Positions 24,329-33,597 of a DNA stretch of 64,000 nucleotides are shown here, one piece after another. Source of the stretch: Exiguobacterium antarcticum DSM 14480 (lineage in GTDB: Bacteria; Bacillota; Bacilli; Exiguobacteriales; Exiguobacteriaceae); assembly GCF_000685865.1 (NCBI RefSeq), contig NZ_JMKS01000003.1, positions 930,001-994,000 of the forward strand, in the 5' to 3' direction. The notes beneath the pieces are model-generated. The model was not told where the DNA came from, searched no databases, and saw only the letters and a program-made list of their open reading frames with translations. The translations under genes and the position numbers were made by a program. Position 1 is the stretch's first letter. The number at the start of each line of letters is the position of its first letter.

Positions 24329-26413
24329 TCATCTAAGATTCTGAAAGGCAGTGATGACGATATGTGATTGATGAATGCTTGTATAGTATCCTTCGTATTC
24401 CAGTAATCCGTTGGAGAGCTCTTTCATAGCGTGAAGCCGGATTGAAACATCCTGAAATCTATCCGTTAACTCTACAGTTAATCTATACTCCACTTCCTCT
24501 TTAACAGGAAAACGAATGTTAGAATAAAACGTTAAGTTTTTCAAATTAGTTCTGCAAATCATGATGACAGAGGAGCCAATCTTCACCGGCACTTCGTCAA
24601 TACGATCAATTGTCAATTTTGCTTGCAAGGATAACGTAGCAATCTCTTTATTAGTAATCTCTTCTTTCGGTAGTAACAGTTGCCGTGATAGTACTTCTGC
24701 AAAATCTTGTTCTAGTAAAGGTTGACTAAATAAATAGCCTTGAATAGTAGGACAATCTAATCCGCGAAGCACTTGTAATTGCGCAGCAGTTTCTACGCCT
24801 TCCGCTACAATATTCAATCTAAACTCTTGACCAATAAAAATTGCTGATCTTACGATAGAACGTGCGCGAATTTCTGAATCAATATCCTTGATAAACTTAC
24901 GATCTATTTTAATCGTATCAATCGGATAGTCCTGTAGATAAGAAATAGAGGAATATCCTTTTCCAAAATCATCCAAAGAAATACTTATCCCTTTATCATG
25001 CAATTGACGAAGTGTTTCTGAGATTTTTACATTTTCATATAAAATATCTGTTTCTGAAATCTCAATTTCAAACAAGGAAGAAGGTAACTTATGTTTTCTT
25101 AAGTTTTTAAAGACAACCTCTGCAAAATCACCATGTAATAATCTTTTTGGTGAAACATTTATTGAGATAGGTACTAGTAAAAGATTTTGCTTTTTCCATT
25201 CCGATAGTTGTCTACATGTTTCTTCTACGACCCAATCAGCAATTTTCAGATGTATAGAACTTTCCTCTGCAAGTGGAATAAAATCATTCGGAGGAATACG
25301 ACCCCATTTCGGATGATCCCAGCGAATTAATGCTTCTGCACCTTCTACTTTCCCAGTCCATGCATTTACTTTTGGTTGGTATTCCAAAAACAATTCTTCT
25401 CTCAAAACCGCATAGCGTAAGTCTGAATAGATTTTATAACGTTTAAATGCCTCAATGTCTAAATAGGCATCATAAATATGGACTTTAGTAGTACTTTTCT
25501 TAGATCGATCCAAAGCAATATTAGCATGGCGGATTAAAGTTTCGGCTTTTTCGCCTTCACCAGGACTACTGTTACTTACTCCTAATGAAACTTTGGCATA
25601 CCATTCGTACGACTCCAAACTAATTTTATGATTATTGAACGATAAAAGCGTTTCGATCCATTCCTCTTTATTGAACCCTATTAACTCGGGAAGTAAAATT
25701 ACATAGTCATCACCTATCAACTGTCCGATGAACGCCTCTTTAGGTGTGTTGTTTTTCAAGAGCTGTGCCGTCGCGTGAAGCCATAAATCCCCATACGCGT
25801 ATCCTAAAGTACGGTTTATCTCGTTAATTTGATTAAAACTCACTGCTAGTACAGTCATACTTTTCTCTTCATTAAGCCATTGTTCAGCTGTATTCATAAG
25901 ATAAAAACGATTCGGCAGTCCTGTAACATGATCATGCGTGGCTAAACGCCATACTTCTTCTTCATTTCGTTTTACCAAGTCCGCATAATTCTTTTTAAAG
26001 GTTTGTTCTTCCGTAACATCACGGACAATCCCATATACTCCGCTAATTACACCTTCTTGATAGTACGGAATATTTGTGATTTCCGTTGTAAGCAATTGGC
26101 CATTCTGCTGACGAATTACAATTGAATAATGAACCGTTTTTCCTTTAAGAGTACTTTGAAAAGACTTTTTTACCTCTTCCCGATAAGTCGGTGGGACTAC
26201 TTCTTCTAAAAAGCTTTTTAGCTTTTCCCTTTTGTACCCTAAGAGAACAAGCAATTTACTATTGCATGTTAATATTTCACCTTTTGTATTTAATATAAAA
26301 ATGGCATCAGGGTGCCCTTCTAAGAAATTCATATCTTCATTCAGAGAGCCTGATAAAACAACGTGTGCACGTGGTTTTAAAATCTCGCTTGATTTTTTAA
26401 AAACATTGAGCAT
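24329..26413 (-). CDS. Cyclic di-GMP protein with PAS, degenerate GGDEF and EAL domains
   Basis: About 694 residues from ATG 26413; ATG 26434 is also possible. A PAS domain (residues ~20-140: FLEGHPDAIFILNTKGEILTC) precedes a GGDEF domain whose active site reads IGDDY instead of GGDEF, so cyclase activity is unlikely. The EAL domain keeps all key residues: EGAEAL, INVSP, EISET, LDDFG, KIDRKF, AEGVE and TIQGYLF. It should therefore be an active c-di-GMP phosphodiesterase, possibly controlled by the GGDEF domain. The last ~100 residues are a beta-rich tail of unknown type. No membrane segment. Monocistronic. Confidence 0.88.
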   Translation of the reverse strand: MLNVFKKSSEILKPRAHVVLSGSLNEDMNFLEGHPDAIFILNTKGEILTCNSKLLVLLGYKREKLKSFLEEVVPPTYREEVKKSFQSTLKGKTVHYSIVIRQQNGQLLTTEITNIPYYQEGVISGVYGIVRDVTEEQTFKKNYADLVKRNEEEVWRLATHDHVTGLPNRFYLMNTAEQWLNEEKSMTVLAVSFNQINEINRTLGYAYGDLWLHATAQLLKNNTPKEAFIGQLIGDDYVILLPELIGFNKEEWIETLLSFNNHKISLESYEWYAKVSLGVSNSSPGEGEKAETLIRHANIALDRSKKSTTKVHIYDAYLDIEAFKRYKIYSDLRYAVLREELFLEYQPKVNAWTGKVEGAEALIRWDHPKWGRIPPNDFIPLAEESSIHLKIADWVVEETCRQLSEWKKQNLLLVPISINVSPKRLLHGDFAEVVFKNLRKHKLPSSLFEIEISETDILYENVKISETLRQLHDKGISISLDDFGKGYSSISYLQDYPIDTIKIDRKFIKDIDSEIRARSIVRSAIFIGQEFRLNIVAEGVETAAQLQVLRGLDCPTIQGYLFSQPLLEQDFAEVLSRQLLLPKEEITNKEIATLSLQAKLTIDRIDEVPVKIGSSVIMICRTNLKNLTFYSNIRFPVKEEVEYRLTVELTDRFQDVSIRLHAMKELSNGLLEYEGYYTSIHQSHIVITAFQNLR

Positions 26414-26437
26414 ATATTTGTACAGTCCTCTCATCAA

Positions 26438-27195
26438 GTCATTAATGATTTTGCCTAATCTTGTACTCTATTATCGGACAACTTCATCAATTAGTTTAAA
26501 CTGTAAATAGCATTTGTTTCTATCGCACTAGTGAGTCTGACATGCATCATTTTAAAAAAAGTAATAAAATAGCCCTTCCTTTAATCAAGTAAAGGCTGTA
26601 TCACTCATATAGATTAAAAACTGCTTAACTATGCGCTTCTCATACTCCAAAGGCTGAACTCCTTAATCAAACAAAAAGTCCAGCTTTTTTCGGTCTCTTC
26701 AAATTTCACTTCATCCAAGCCCGTTTTTGTTTTATCGTCTTTTCGAATATATGATCACTACTTCAACACTTGCCTATCCCTCAGCTCACAGGAACATCCC
26801 AAATTTTCCATCCTCTAAAAATCCCCTGAAGACCATCTGACCCAAACTAAAAAACTATACTTGTTTATGTCATCGTTTTCTCAATTAATACGTAATGTCA
26901 AACACATTTTCCATAATATATCTAATTCTACTATGAGAATAATCTTTACTTTTTGTAGGACATTCCATTCAGATATTTAAAAAACAAGTTAATGACTTAC
27001 TAGTATTAGAGAAATCCTCGGTAGAAAAGTCATGATTATTCGTTGACTAAGATGCTCCAAAAGGACTCGTTCCTAATATTGGAATTCTTGTTACAATCAG
27101 GTGGAAGAAAGTTTTAGTTTTCCCTCAAAAAAACTAATGCCATGTTTCATCAAGGGGAATGACTTTCTATCTTTACAGAGGAAGGAGGCGTTCGG
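26438..27195. other. Long AT-rich intergenic region
   Basis: About 760 bases between the c-di-GMP gene and the peptide/ABC cluster. I see no supportable gene and no GEMM-type c-di-GMP riboswitch on either strand. A weak hairpin (CCTTTA-6 bases-TAAAGG near 26578-26596) is present. The rightward promoter of the peptide cluster must lie near its end, but no convincing -35/-10 pair was identified. Confidence 0.4.
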
Positions 27196-27414
27196 ATGTC
27201 TGCAATGTTCGTGTCGTATCAGTTATCATTGGAAGAAAAATTCTTTAACATGATCGAAAACAAATGGTTCTGGATGGTTTTTGCGTTAGTCCTTTTAGTT
27301 GGAATTTTTGCATATGCCTTTTATTGCACAAGCCGCGGCTACAGCTTTAACGGAAACGTGAAGCTGAATTGGCCAAAGATTTGGCAAATGGGGATTGGCT
27401 GTAAAGCCTCGTAA
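27196..27414 (+). CDS. Small membrane peptide (72 aa) heading an ABC-transporter cluster, bacteriocin-like
   Basis: AAGGAGG stands 7 bases before the ATG. An N-terminal amphipathic part (SYQLSLEEKFFNMIEN) is followed by a hydrophobic helix (WFWMVFALVLLVGIFAYAFY) and a C-terminal 30-residue segment rich in aromatic, Gly and basic residues (GYSFNGNVKLNWPKIWQMG, two Cys). No double-glycine leader or signal peptidase site is evident. It is followed by a hairpin terminator and then ABC-transporter and M50-like peptidase genes, the order used in several peptide-antibiotic operons. It may be a secreted or membrane-cleaved peptide, or a small transporter component. No family recognised. Confidence 0.5.
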   Translation: MSAMFVSYQLSLEEKFFNMIENKWFWMVFALVLLVGIFAYAFYCTSRGYSFNGNVKLNWPKIWQMGIGCKAS

Positions 27415-27427
27415 CGTACTTAATAAG

Positions 27428-27453
27428 CGGGGGCTCTTCGGGCTCCCGTTTTT
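27428..27453 (+). terminator. Attenuator-like terminator between peptide gene and ABC genes
   Basis: CGGGGGC and GCTCCCG pair with one G-T wobble, followed by TTTTTC. Placed 14 bases after the peptide gene stop and 17 bases before the ATPase gene start, it would give excess peptide mRNA with partial read-through into the transporter genes. Confidence 0.65.
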
Positions 27454-27469
27454 CTTAGGAGGCGAGAAA

Positions 27470-28198
27470 ATGATTGAAATCAAACAGTTAACGAAGTCGT
27501 TTAAAACAAATCGTATTATTGATCAATTATCAACAACGTTCTCTAAAACCGGCGTCTCTGTGATCGTCGGAACAAACGGTAGTGGAAAAACGACGTTACT
27601 AAATATGATGACCCACTTACTCGAAGCAGATCGTGGTGAGATTTTGATTGATGAATTATCTCCAGGTAGCAAAGCATATAAATCAAAGTTCTTTTATCTG
27701 CCATCAGATTTTTATTTGCCTGGATACATGACAGGTAAAGAATATGTCCAGTTCGTTTTAAGTCGATACGAGACAAGTGAGTATGAGAAAGCACCCATCT
27801 TAATCGAACTACTCGATTTAGCGGATGGACAACATAAAACCATCGAATCGTACTCCTTTGGAATGAAGAAAAAAATTCAAATTGTTGCAGCACTCGCTGC
27901 CAATACTGAGTATATAATCGCGGATGAAATTTTCGGCGGACTGGATTTCGATACCTCCCTTCTGGTACAGGAACTGTTTGCAGCGGTAGGCGAGACGAAG
28001 AAAATCATCATCGTATCGCATGAACGGAACACGATTGATCGTTTTCCGAATGACGTCAGACTCATGCGTCACGGCTCCCTAGTCCACTTTGATGGCACTC
28101 CCGAAGAATTGACACAAGTCATAAAACAAGAGGAGGTCTTGCGTGAGAAGCTCGACATCGTTCAAAAACATTTTATGTCTTCTGAAGTTCTTCTATAA
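27470..28198 (+). CDS. ABC transporter ATP-binding protein
   Basis: 242 residues from ATG 27470, with AGGAGG 7 bases upstream. Walker A is GTNGSGKTT, the signature is YSFGMKKK and Walker B is YIIADEIFGGLD, with the switch His in VSHERN. Length and sequence type match ABC-2 peptide or drug exporters such as BcrA/YxlF. The 3' end overlaps the start of the permease gene by 56 bases in another frame. It should energise export or resistance together with the next gene. Confidence 0.88.
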   Translation: MIEIKQLTKSFKTNRIIDQLSTTFSKTGVSVIVGTNGSGKTTLLNMMTHLLEADRGEILIDELSPGSKAYKSKFFYLPSDFYLPGYMTGKEYVQFVLSRYETSEYEKAPILIELLDLADGQHKTIESYSFGMKKKIQIVAALAANTEYIIADEIFGGLDFDTSLLVQELFAAVGETKKIIIVSHERNTIDRFPNDVRLMRHGSLVHFDGTPEELTQVIKQEEVLREKLDIVQKHFMSSEVLL

Positions 28199-29519
28199 TG
28201 ATACGTTTCACGGTTTGTTCAATCGTCCGTTCTTTCGTAGCCGGTGGAACCGTTATGGATTACTCCTATTGCTGACGGCAGCCTACCTCGGATACTTTTA
28301 TTTGAATATGGTCCAACTTTCGACGTTGACGACCAATGCGAAAGAAGCCGACCAGACGATGCTCTTGTTGGCAGGAAAAATGACATTAAGCAGTTATTTC
28401 AACGTGGTTTTCATTTTAGGCACGTTTATGTTCATTCTATTGAACGCAACAGTTTCATTGAATCGGAACTCTTTATTTTTCGCCCAAACACTTCCTTTTT
28501 CTGAACGGGAAGTCAACGTCAGTCAACGCTTGTTTAAGTTGAGTGTCGCACTTGTCTTTTTTGAGTTATTGATGATTATCGTGGCACCGGCACTGAAGTT
28601 GATTCCGATGCAATGGGGCGTTGCGTTGCTTGTTCTCTTGACGCTACATACTGTGTTTATCGCAAGCTTTTGGATCCTTGATTTTTTATACGCAGCCCTA
28701 TTACAAAAAATGTCCGGACTCAAGCGCATCATCCTGGGATTCGTCCTCGATTTATGTCTGATCGGCTTGGTGACCTTTCATTTAATCAAGACACGATTTC
28801 AAATCGATGTCTGGGTCAGCACGCTGCCGTACTCTATTCTTACGCTAACCCTATTCGTACTAGCAGGAAGTCTCTTGATGGGCGGAGGTACGTATCTACT
28901 GCAAACCATTTTCTTCTCCCGCAATCACCTCTACGTGCGTCAGAGTTACTTTAAATTGGGCTTGCCCGCTTTTAATATTGGGCTGGCAACAACCATGCCG
29001 GCCATTATTCGAAGTAAAAACTTCCTTTACTTCTGGGCATTACTAGCTGTCATGTCAGCCGGGGCGCTCTATCAGGTCGGCTGGGCAGGAACGATGCAAC
29101 TGTGGTTATTCCTTTTACCGATTTTAGGAATCGTAACGATCACGTACGCCGATGCGACGTTGGCGGTACGCAAACTGTATCGGTTATACCGCATCCATCC
29201 GTTGATGGAGCTTGGCTCTCTCCTCGGAGTGTCGATCATTCTAATGGCCCCTGCCTTATATGTCGGGATTGTGGAAACAAATAGTTTGAACCCCTATCTG
29301 TACGGGATCAATATCTTTTTTGCGGCAACAATCGCAGGGTTTTTGTTTCCGAAATCACAAAGCAATATCAATGAGACGATTGCTTCTGTCTTAACAATTA
29401 TCTTAATTGTTCTCCTGTCAGTACTTGTCAGCATAGACGGGGCGCTATACCCTGCATTATTGTTCTTGCTCGGTGTATTGTATCTCATACTAAAAAAAGA
29501 ATACGAGGTGGCAAAATGA
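28143..29519 (+). CDS. ABC transporter permease, multi-span membrane protein (458 aa)
   Basis: GTG start at 28143 with AGGAGG 6 bases upstream. About 10-12 hydrophobic segments run through the protein, and there is a short cytosolic N-terminus (FFYNDTFHGLFNRPFFRSRW). It has no recognisable substrate domain. It is longer than simple ABC-2 permeases (~250) and looks like two fused halves. Cotranscribed with the ATPase; the stop overlaps the next ATG (ATGA). Confidence 0.75.
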   Translation: MRSSTSFKNILCLLKFFYNDTFHGLFNRPFFRSRWNRYGLLLLLTAAYLGYFYLNMVQLSTLTTNAKEADQTMLLLAGKMTLSSYFNVVFILGTFMFILLNATVSLNRNSLFFAQTLPFSEREVNVSQRLFKLSVALVFFELLMIIVAPALKLIPMQWGVALLVLLTLHTVFIASFWILDFLYAALLQKMSGLKRIILGFVLDLCLIGLVTFHLIKTRFQIDVWVSTLPYSILTLTLFVLAGSLLMGGGTYLLQTIFFSRNHLYVRQSYFKLGLPAFNIGLATTMPAIIRSKNFLYFWALLAVMSAGALYQVGWAGTMQLWLFLLPILGIVTITYADATLAVRKLYRLYRIHPLMELGSLLGVSIILMAPALYVGIVETNSLNPYLYGINIFFAATIAGFLFPKSQSNINETIASVLTIILIVLLSVLVSIDGALYPALLFLLGVLYLILKKEYEVAK

Positions 29520-29791
29520 AAATCACAAAATTGATTGGTGTAGGGACTGTCATCTGGGCGGTCATCTTTTTGATTGATTATATTTATGAGCTTTTCCAAA
29601 TTAATGAAACCAGCGTTGTGACAACAATGACTGGTCTGAAAATTTCTACTGTGATGACGAAAGAAGAACTGAATACACATTTCTCACTGACATTACAGGC
29701 GCTCCTCATGTATCTCGCCTTTATCGTACTGTTCACTTTAGTTGGATTATTCATGCAGACACGACGGACTTCTGCTCGACATGACAGCTGA
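29516..29791 (+). CDS. Small membrane protein (91 aa) in the ABC cluster
   Basis: Two hydrophobic segments (residues ~5-22 and ~60-83) flank a loop of about 35 residues (ETSVVTTMTGLKISTVMTKEE). The start overlaps the permease stop and the end overlaps the M50-like gene, so translation is coupled across all three. It could be an immunity protein or a transporter accessory. No family recognised. Confidence 0.6.
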   Translation: MKITKLIGVGTVIWAVIFLIDYIYELFQINETSVVTTMTGLKISTVMTKEELNTHFSLTLQALLMYLAFIVLFTLVGLFMQTRRTSARHDS

Positions 29792-30191
29792 GACACTGCT
29801 GCTCCTGATCAGTTATGTACTGTTGATTGGTATAGTCGTTTCCATTCATGAAGGTATCCATTGGTGTTTTGCGCTTCTCTTCCGACGTCAGCCACGCGTG
29901 ACATTCGACCGTTTCCTGACTCCGACGGTCCGTTATCACAATACTCATGTAGACTGGCAAAATCTGATCATTTCAGCTTCAGCACCATTACTTCTTTTCT
30001 CTTTTGGTATATGGGTCGAAGGGGACGGCGGAGCATGGGTAGTGGTAAAAATACTTTGTTTAGCAAATGTATTTAACTTTTTCCCGATCACGACAGATGG
30101 ACAGATGATATTTTTATCACTCGTTAAAATGATTCAAAAGCAGAAGCAGAATAAAACAAAAAAGTTGAATCGAAATTCGGCTTCAGACTAA
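29781..30191 (+). CDS. M50-like membrane metallopeptidase (about 136 aa)
   Basis: The ATG at 29781 overlaps the end of the 91-residue gene. The first membrane segment carries HEGIH (HExxH zinc motif, residues ~22-26), and a later segment carries NFFPITTDGQ, which matches the N-x-x-P-x-x-x-x-D-G motif holding the third zinc ligand in M50 proteases. Three or four membrane spans and small size recall YydH-type peptidases of peptide operons. It could cleave the 72-residue membrane peptide at or within the membrane. The motif assignment is strong; the substrate is inference. Confidence 0.72.
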   Translation: MTAETLLLLISYVLLIGIVVSIHEGIHWCFALLFRRQPRVTFDRFLTPTVRYHNTHVDWQNLIISASAPLLLFSFGIWVEGDGGAWVVVKILCLANVFNFFPITTDGQMIFLSLVKMIQKQKQNKTKKLNRNSASD

Positions 30192-30196
30192 AAATA

Positions 30197-30240
30197 AAGT
30201 AGTTGTTTTTCTCATAGTTGAGAAGAACAACTACTTTTCC
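30197..30240 (+). terminator. Intrinsic terminator ending the peptide/ABC cluster
   Basis: AAGTAGTTGTT(T)TTCTCA and its complement form a long stem with a 4-base loop, followed by TTTTCC. Confidence 0.75.
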
Positions 30241-30447
30241 CGTTAGACTCGAAGCATTTTCAAAAACAATTCTGTTCTTCATTTCGTTATAAAATTCCAC
30301 GATTTTATTTTTCTTGAAGAACTGACTTTAATCAAACAGAAGATTTATGTTATTCATTCGATCCATAAAAAAACATATCCAATCGAACGCCAAAAATTCA
30401 ACTCAAGAAATTTATGCTTCATGCTGGTATTATTTAATCTGCTGATA

Positions 30448-30483
30448 TAAAAAAACCCTCATTCGTCTCCGAAATAAGGGCTT
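30448..30483 (-). terminator. Terminator at the end of the exopolysaccharide operon
   Basis: On the minus strand a CCCT...AGGG hairpin with an imperfect inner stem is followed by a run of eight T. It lies about 35 bases after the ugd stop. Between here and 30241 no gene was seen. Confidence 0.55.
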
Positions 30484-30518
30484 ATCTATTATTTAGAACA
30501 ATCTACAAAGAATCTCTT

Positions 30519-31685
30519 TTAGTCACGGCTATACAAATCACGCGTATACACCTTATCTTCAACATCACTCAACTCAGGATGCATCCGATTCGAAAGAATG
30601 ACATCTGATTCTTGCTTAAACGCTTCAAGGTCACGAATGACACGAGAATTGTAGAAGGTATCTTCCTTCAATACAGGTTCGAAGACCGTCACTTCGATTC
30701 CTTTTGCCTTGATCCGTTTCATGATGCCTTGAATCGACGAAGCGCGGAAGTTGTCTGAATCTGTTTTCATCGTCAAACGATACACACCAACGACTTTCGG
30801 ATTTTGTTTGATGATGGTATCCGCAATGTAGTCTTTCCGTGTCCGGTTCGCTTCAACGATCGCCCCGATGATATTGTTTGGTACTTCATCATAGTTCGCA
30901 AGGAGTTGCTTTGTATCTTTTGGTAAGCAGTACCCACCATATCCAAACGATGGATTATTGTAGTGGTTTCCAATCCGGCTATCGAGCCCAACACCTTCAA
31001 TGATTTGTTTTGTATCAAGATTGCGGACTTCCGCATACGTATCGAGTTCGTTAAAGAACGCGACACGCATCGCAAGATACGTATTGGAAAACAACTTGAT
31101 GGCTTCAGCTTCTGTTGAATCCGTCAAAAGAATCGGCACATCTTTTTTGATTGCTCCTTCAAGTAGCAGATTAGCAAACTGTTGCGCTCGTTCCGATTGT
31201 TCACCGACGACGATACGTGATGGATAGAGATTGTCATGCAATGCCTGCCCTTCACGCAAGAATTCCGGTGAGAAGATAACGTTCGGTGTATCGAACTTCT
31301 CCTTTAATTCTTGTGTGTAGCCAACCGGTACCGTCGATTTGATGACCATTGTCGCATCCGGATTAATGGCAAGGACTGTCGCGATGACGCTCTCGACGGT
31401 CCGCGTGTTGAAGTAGTTCCGTGTCGGATCGTAATCTGTCGGAGTCGCGATAATGACGAACTCAGCATCTTTATATGCTTCGAAATTGTCTGTGGTTGCA
31501 TGAAGATTCAATTCTTTGTTTTGTAAAAAGTTTTCGATTTCAGCATCAACGATTGGCGACTTCCGGTCATTGACAAGCTCGACACGTTCTTTAATGATGT
31601 CAATCGATGTAACTTCATTATGCTGTGCGAGTAAGACAGCCATGGAAAGACCAACATATCCTGTTCCTGCTACTGTAATTTTCAT
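30519..31685 (-). CDS. ugd: UDP-glucose 6-dehydrogenase
   Basis: 388 residues, the shorter bacterial type. Oxidises UDP-glucose to UDP-glucuronate with NAD. The NAD-binding start is [15 protein letters not shown], the substrate Lys region follows ([17 protein letters not shown]), and the catalytic Cys is in [15 protein letters not shown]. It is the last gene of the exopolysaccharide operon. Together with the adjacent UDP-glucuronate 4-epimerase it can supply UDP-GlcA and UDP-GalA. Confidence 0.93.
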   Translation of the reverse strand: MKITVAGTGYVGLSMAVLLAQHNEVTSIDIIKERVELVNDRKSPIVDAEIENFLQNKELNLHATTDNFEAYKDAEFVIIATPTDYDPTRNYFNTRTVESVIATVLAINPDATMVIKSTVPVGYTQELKEKFDTPNVIFSPEFLREGQALHDNLYPSRIVVGEQSERAQQFANLLLEGAIKKDVPILLTDSTEAEAIKLFSNTYLAMRVAFFNELDTYAEVRNLDTKQIIEGVGLDSRIGNHYNNPSFGYGGYCLPKDTKQLLANYDEVPNNIIGAIVEANRTRKDYIADTIIKQNPKVVGVYRLTMKTDSDNFRASSIQGIMKRIKAKGIEVTVFEPVLKEDTFYNSRVIRDLEAFKQESDVILSNRMHPELSDVEDKVYTRDLYSRD

Positions 31686-31702
31686 TTCAAGTCTCTCCTT
31701 CC

Positions 31703-32728
31703 TTATAATTTGACGTTGTAATACTCTTTATACCAGTCAACAAACTTGCCAAGACCTTCTTCAATACTTGTACTTGGTTTAAAATCAATATCACGCTCTA
31801 ACTCTGAAACATCTGCGTAAGTGCGAAGAACATCACCTGGTTGCATCTCCATGTACTGTTTGTTCGCTTCTTTACCAATCTTTTCTTCTAGTACATTAAT
31901 GAACTTCATTAATGGGACAGGGCTATTGTTCCCAATATTATAAACACGGTAAGGAGCAAAACTCGCACCCAATTCGTCGACACTTTCATCCCAATCCGAA
32001 TTCTTTTCTGGTGCACGTGGAATGAGTTTGACGATTCCTTCTACAATATCATCGATATAGGTGAAGTCACGTTCCATTTTCCCATGATTAAACACTTTAA
32101 TTGGATTCCCCTCAATGATATCTTTTGTAAAGGAGAAGTACGCCATATCTGGACGCCCCCATGGACCATATACCGTAAAGAATCGAAGTCCTGTCGTCGG
32201 GATATTGTAGAGATGACTGTATGTATGTGCCATCAATTCATTCGATTTTTTTGTCGCAGCATAAAGACTGACTGGATGGTCGACATTATGATTGGTCGAA
32301 AACGGCGCGACCTTGTTCCCACCGTATACAGAACTAGACGAGGCATATAGCAAATGATCGACTGGATAGTTCCGACAAGCCTCTAAGATATTAAGGAATC
32401 CGGTTAGATTGGAATCTAAATAGGCATACGGATTCTCAATGGAGTACCGGACTCCTGCTTGGGCTGCTAAATTGATGACAATTGCCGGTCGATGTTCTTC
32501 AAAAATTTTATTAATACGCTCTCTATCCGTTAAATCACATTCAACAAACGTAAAATTTTTATTATCGTTTAGCTGAGCTAGTCGGTCTTTTTTTAAATTT
32601 AAGTCGTAGTAGGTGTTCATATTATCCAAACCTATTACACTATAACCATGATTCGTTAACTGATTTGATAAATGCACACCAATAAAACCAGCGGCACCTG
32701 TAACTAAAATTTTCGAAGTGACATTCAC
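31703..32728 (-). CDS. UDP-glucuronate 4-epimerase
   Basis: 341 residues from GTG at 32728, with AAGGTG 8 bases upstream; an in-frame GTG at 32737 is too close to that site. A short-chain dehydrogenase with GAAGFIG at the N-terminus, the catalytic YAATKK (YxxxK) and a Ser-rich SSSSVYGG loop. The [13 protein letters not shown] and [13 protein letters not shown] segments are typical of CapI/Gla-type epimerases that interconvert UDP-GlcA and UDP-GalA. It sits between rfbD and ugd. Confidence 0.88.
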   Translation of the reverse strand: MNVTSKILVTGAAGFIGVHLSNQLTNHGYSVIGLDNMNTYYDLNLKKDRLAQLNDNKNFTFVECDLTDRERINKIFEEHRPAIVINLAAQAGVRYSIENPYAYLDSNLTGFLNILEACRNYPVDHLLYASSSSVYGGNKVAPFSTNHNVDHPVSLYAATKKSNELMAHTYSHLYNIPTTGLRFFTVYGPWGRPDMAYFSFTKDIIEGNPIKVFNHGKMERDFTYIDDIVEGIVKLIPRAPEKNSDWDESVDELGASFAPYRVYNIGNNSPVPLMKFINVLEEKIGKEANKQYMEMQPGDVLRTYADVSELERDIDFKPSTSIEEGLGKFVDWYKEYYNVKL

Positions 32729-32733
32729 TATTT

Positions 32734-33597
32734 TCACACCTTATTTTCTAGAGTTTTTTCTTTAAATCTTGTTAAAGAATTTTTCCATGTTGGCACTGTA
32801 TAATTCAACTTGCTTATAGAAAGTAAGCTGAGGATTGAATTTTGCGGACGTTTTGCTTTTTGTGGAAAGGCATCTGAATTACATGGATTTACTGTTGTAG
32901 TGGTATCTGCCAAAATTTCTGTTGCAAATTCATACCACGAACAGGATTCGTCATTAGAAAAATGATAGATTCCACCTGGAATTTTAGAATCTCCCACAAG
33001 ATATAACATAAATCGTGCCAAGTCTTCTGAAAACGTCGGCCGACCAAATTGATCAGCAACTACATTGAGTTCAGAACGTGTCTGAGCTAATTTCATCATC
33101 GTATAAACAAAATTATTACCATGAACACCGAATACCCATGAAGTTCTTACAATATATCCGTCGCTTCCTAAAATACTTTGTACAGCCTGTTCTCCAGCCA
33201 ACTTAGCTTTGCCGTACTCATTCAACGGGTTAACTTGATCTGTCACTTCATACTCTGTTGATTTTGTGCCATCGAATACATAGTCCGTGCTGACATAAAC
33301 CATTTTTGCTCCAACTTGCTTGGCTGCATTTGCAACATTTTCTGTACCTGTCGCATTGACGAGCCAATTCATTTCCTTCCCTTCATCTTCAGCTGCTTCG
33401 ACGTTTGTATAAGCAGCTGCATGCAGAATCCAGTCCGGTTTGATTCGTTGAATTGTTTCTTCAACAACTGGATAATCCGTAATATCTAAACCCTGCTTCG
33501 TAAAAGCAACGACTTCATACAATGAGGAGTCGACTAAATGAACTAAATCCGTACCTAATTGTCCGTTGGCACCTGTAATCAAGATAGTTTTTTTCAT
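32734..33597 (-). CDS. rfbD: dTDP-4-dehydrorhamnose reductase
   Basis: 287 residues. Last step of dTDP-L-rhamnose synthesis (NADPH-dependent). Shows GANGQLGTDL, the STDYVFDGTK loop, YGKAKLAGEQ (YxxxK) and RTSWVFG, all typical of RmlD. Overlaps rfbB by 4 bases. Confidence 0.95.
   Translation of the reverse strand: MKKTILITGANGQLGTDLVHLVDSSLYEVVAFTKQGLDITDYPVVEETIQRIKPDWILHAAAYTNVEAAEDEGKEMNWLVNATGTENVANAAKQVGAKMVYVSTDYVFDGTKSTEYEVTDQVNPLNEYGKAKLAGEQAVQSILGSDGYIVRTSWVFGVHGNNFVYTMMKLAQTRSELNVVADQFGRPTFSEDLARFMLYLVGDSKIPGGIYHFSNDESCSWYEFATEILADTTTTVNPCNSDAFPQKAKRPQNSILSLLSISKLNYTVPTWKNSLTRFKEKTLENKV

Noticed and set aside
26438-27195. c-di-GMP riboswitch near the EAL gene or the peptide cluster
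   Set aside because: I looked for the conserved GEMM core on both strands and did not find it; only weak hairpins are present.
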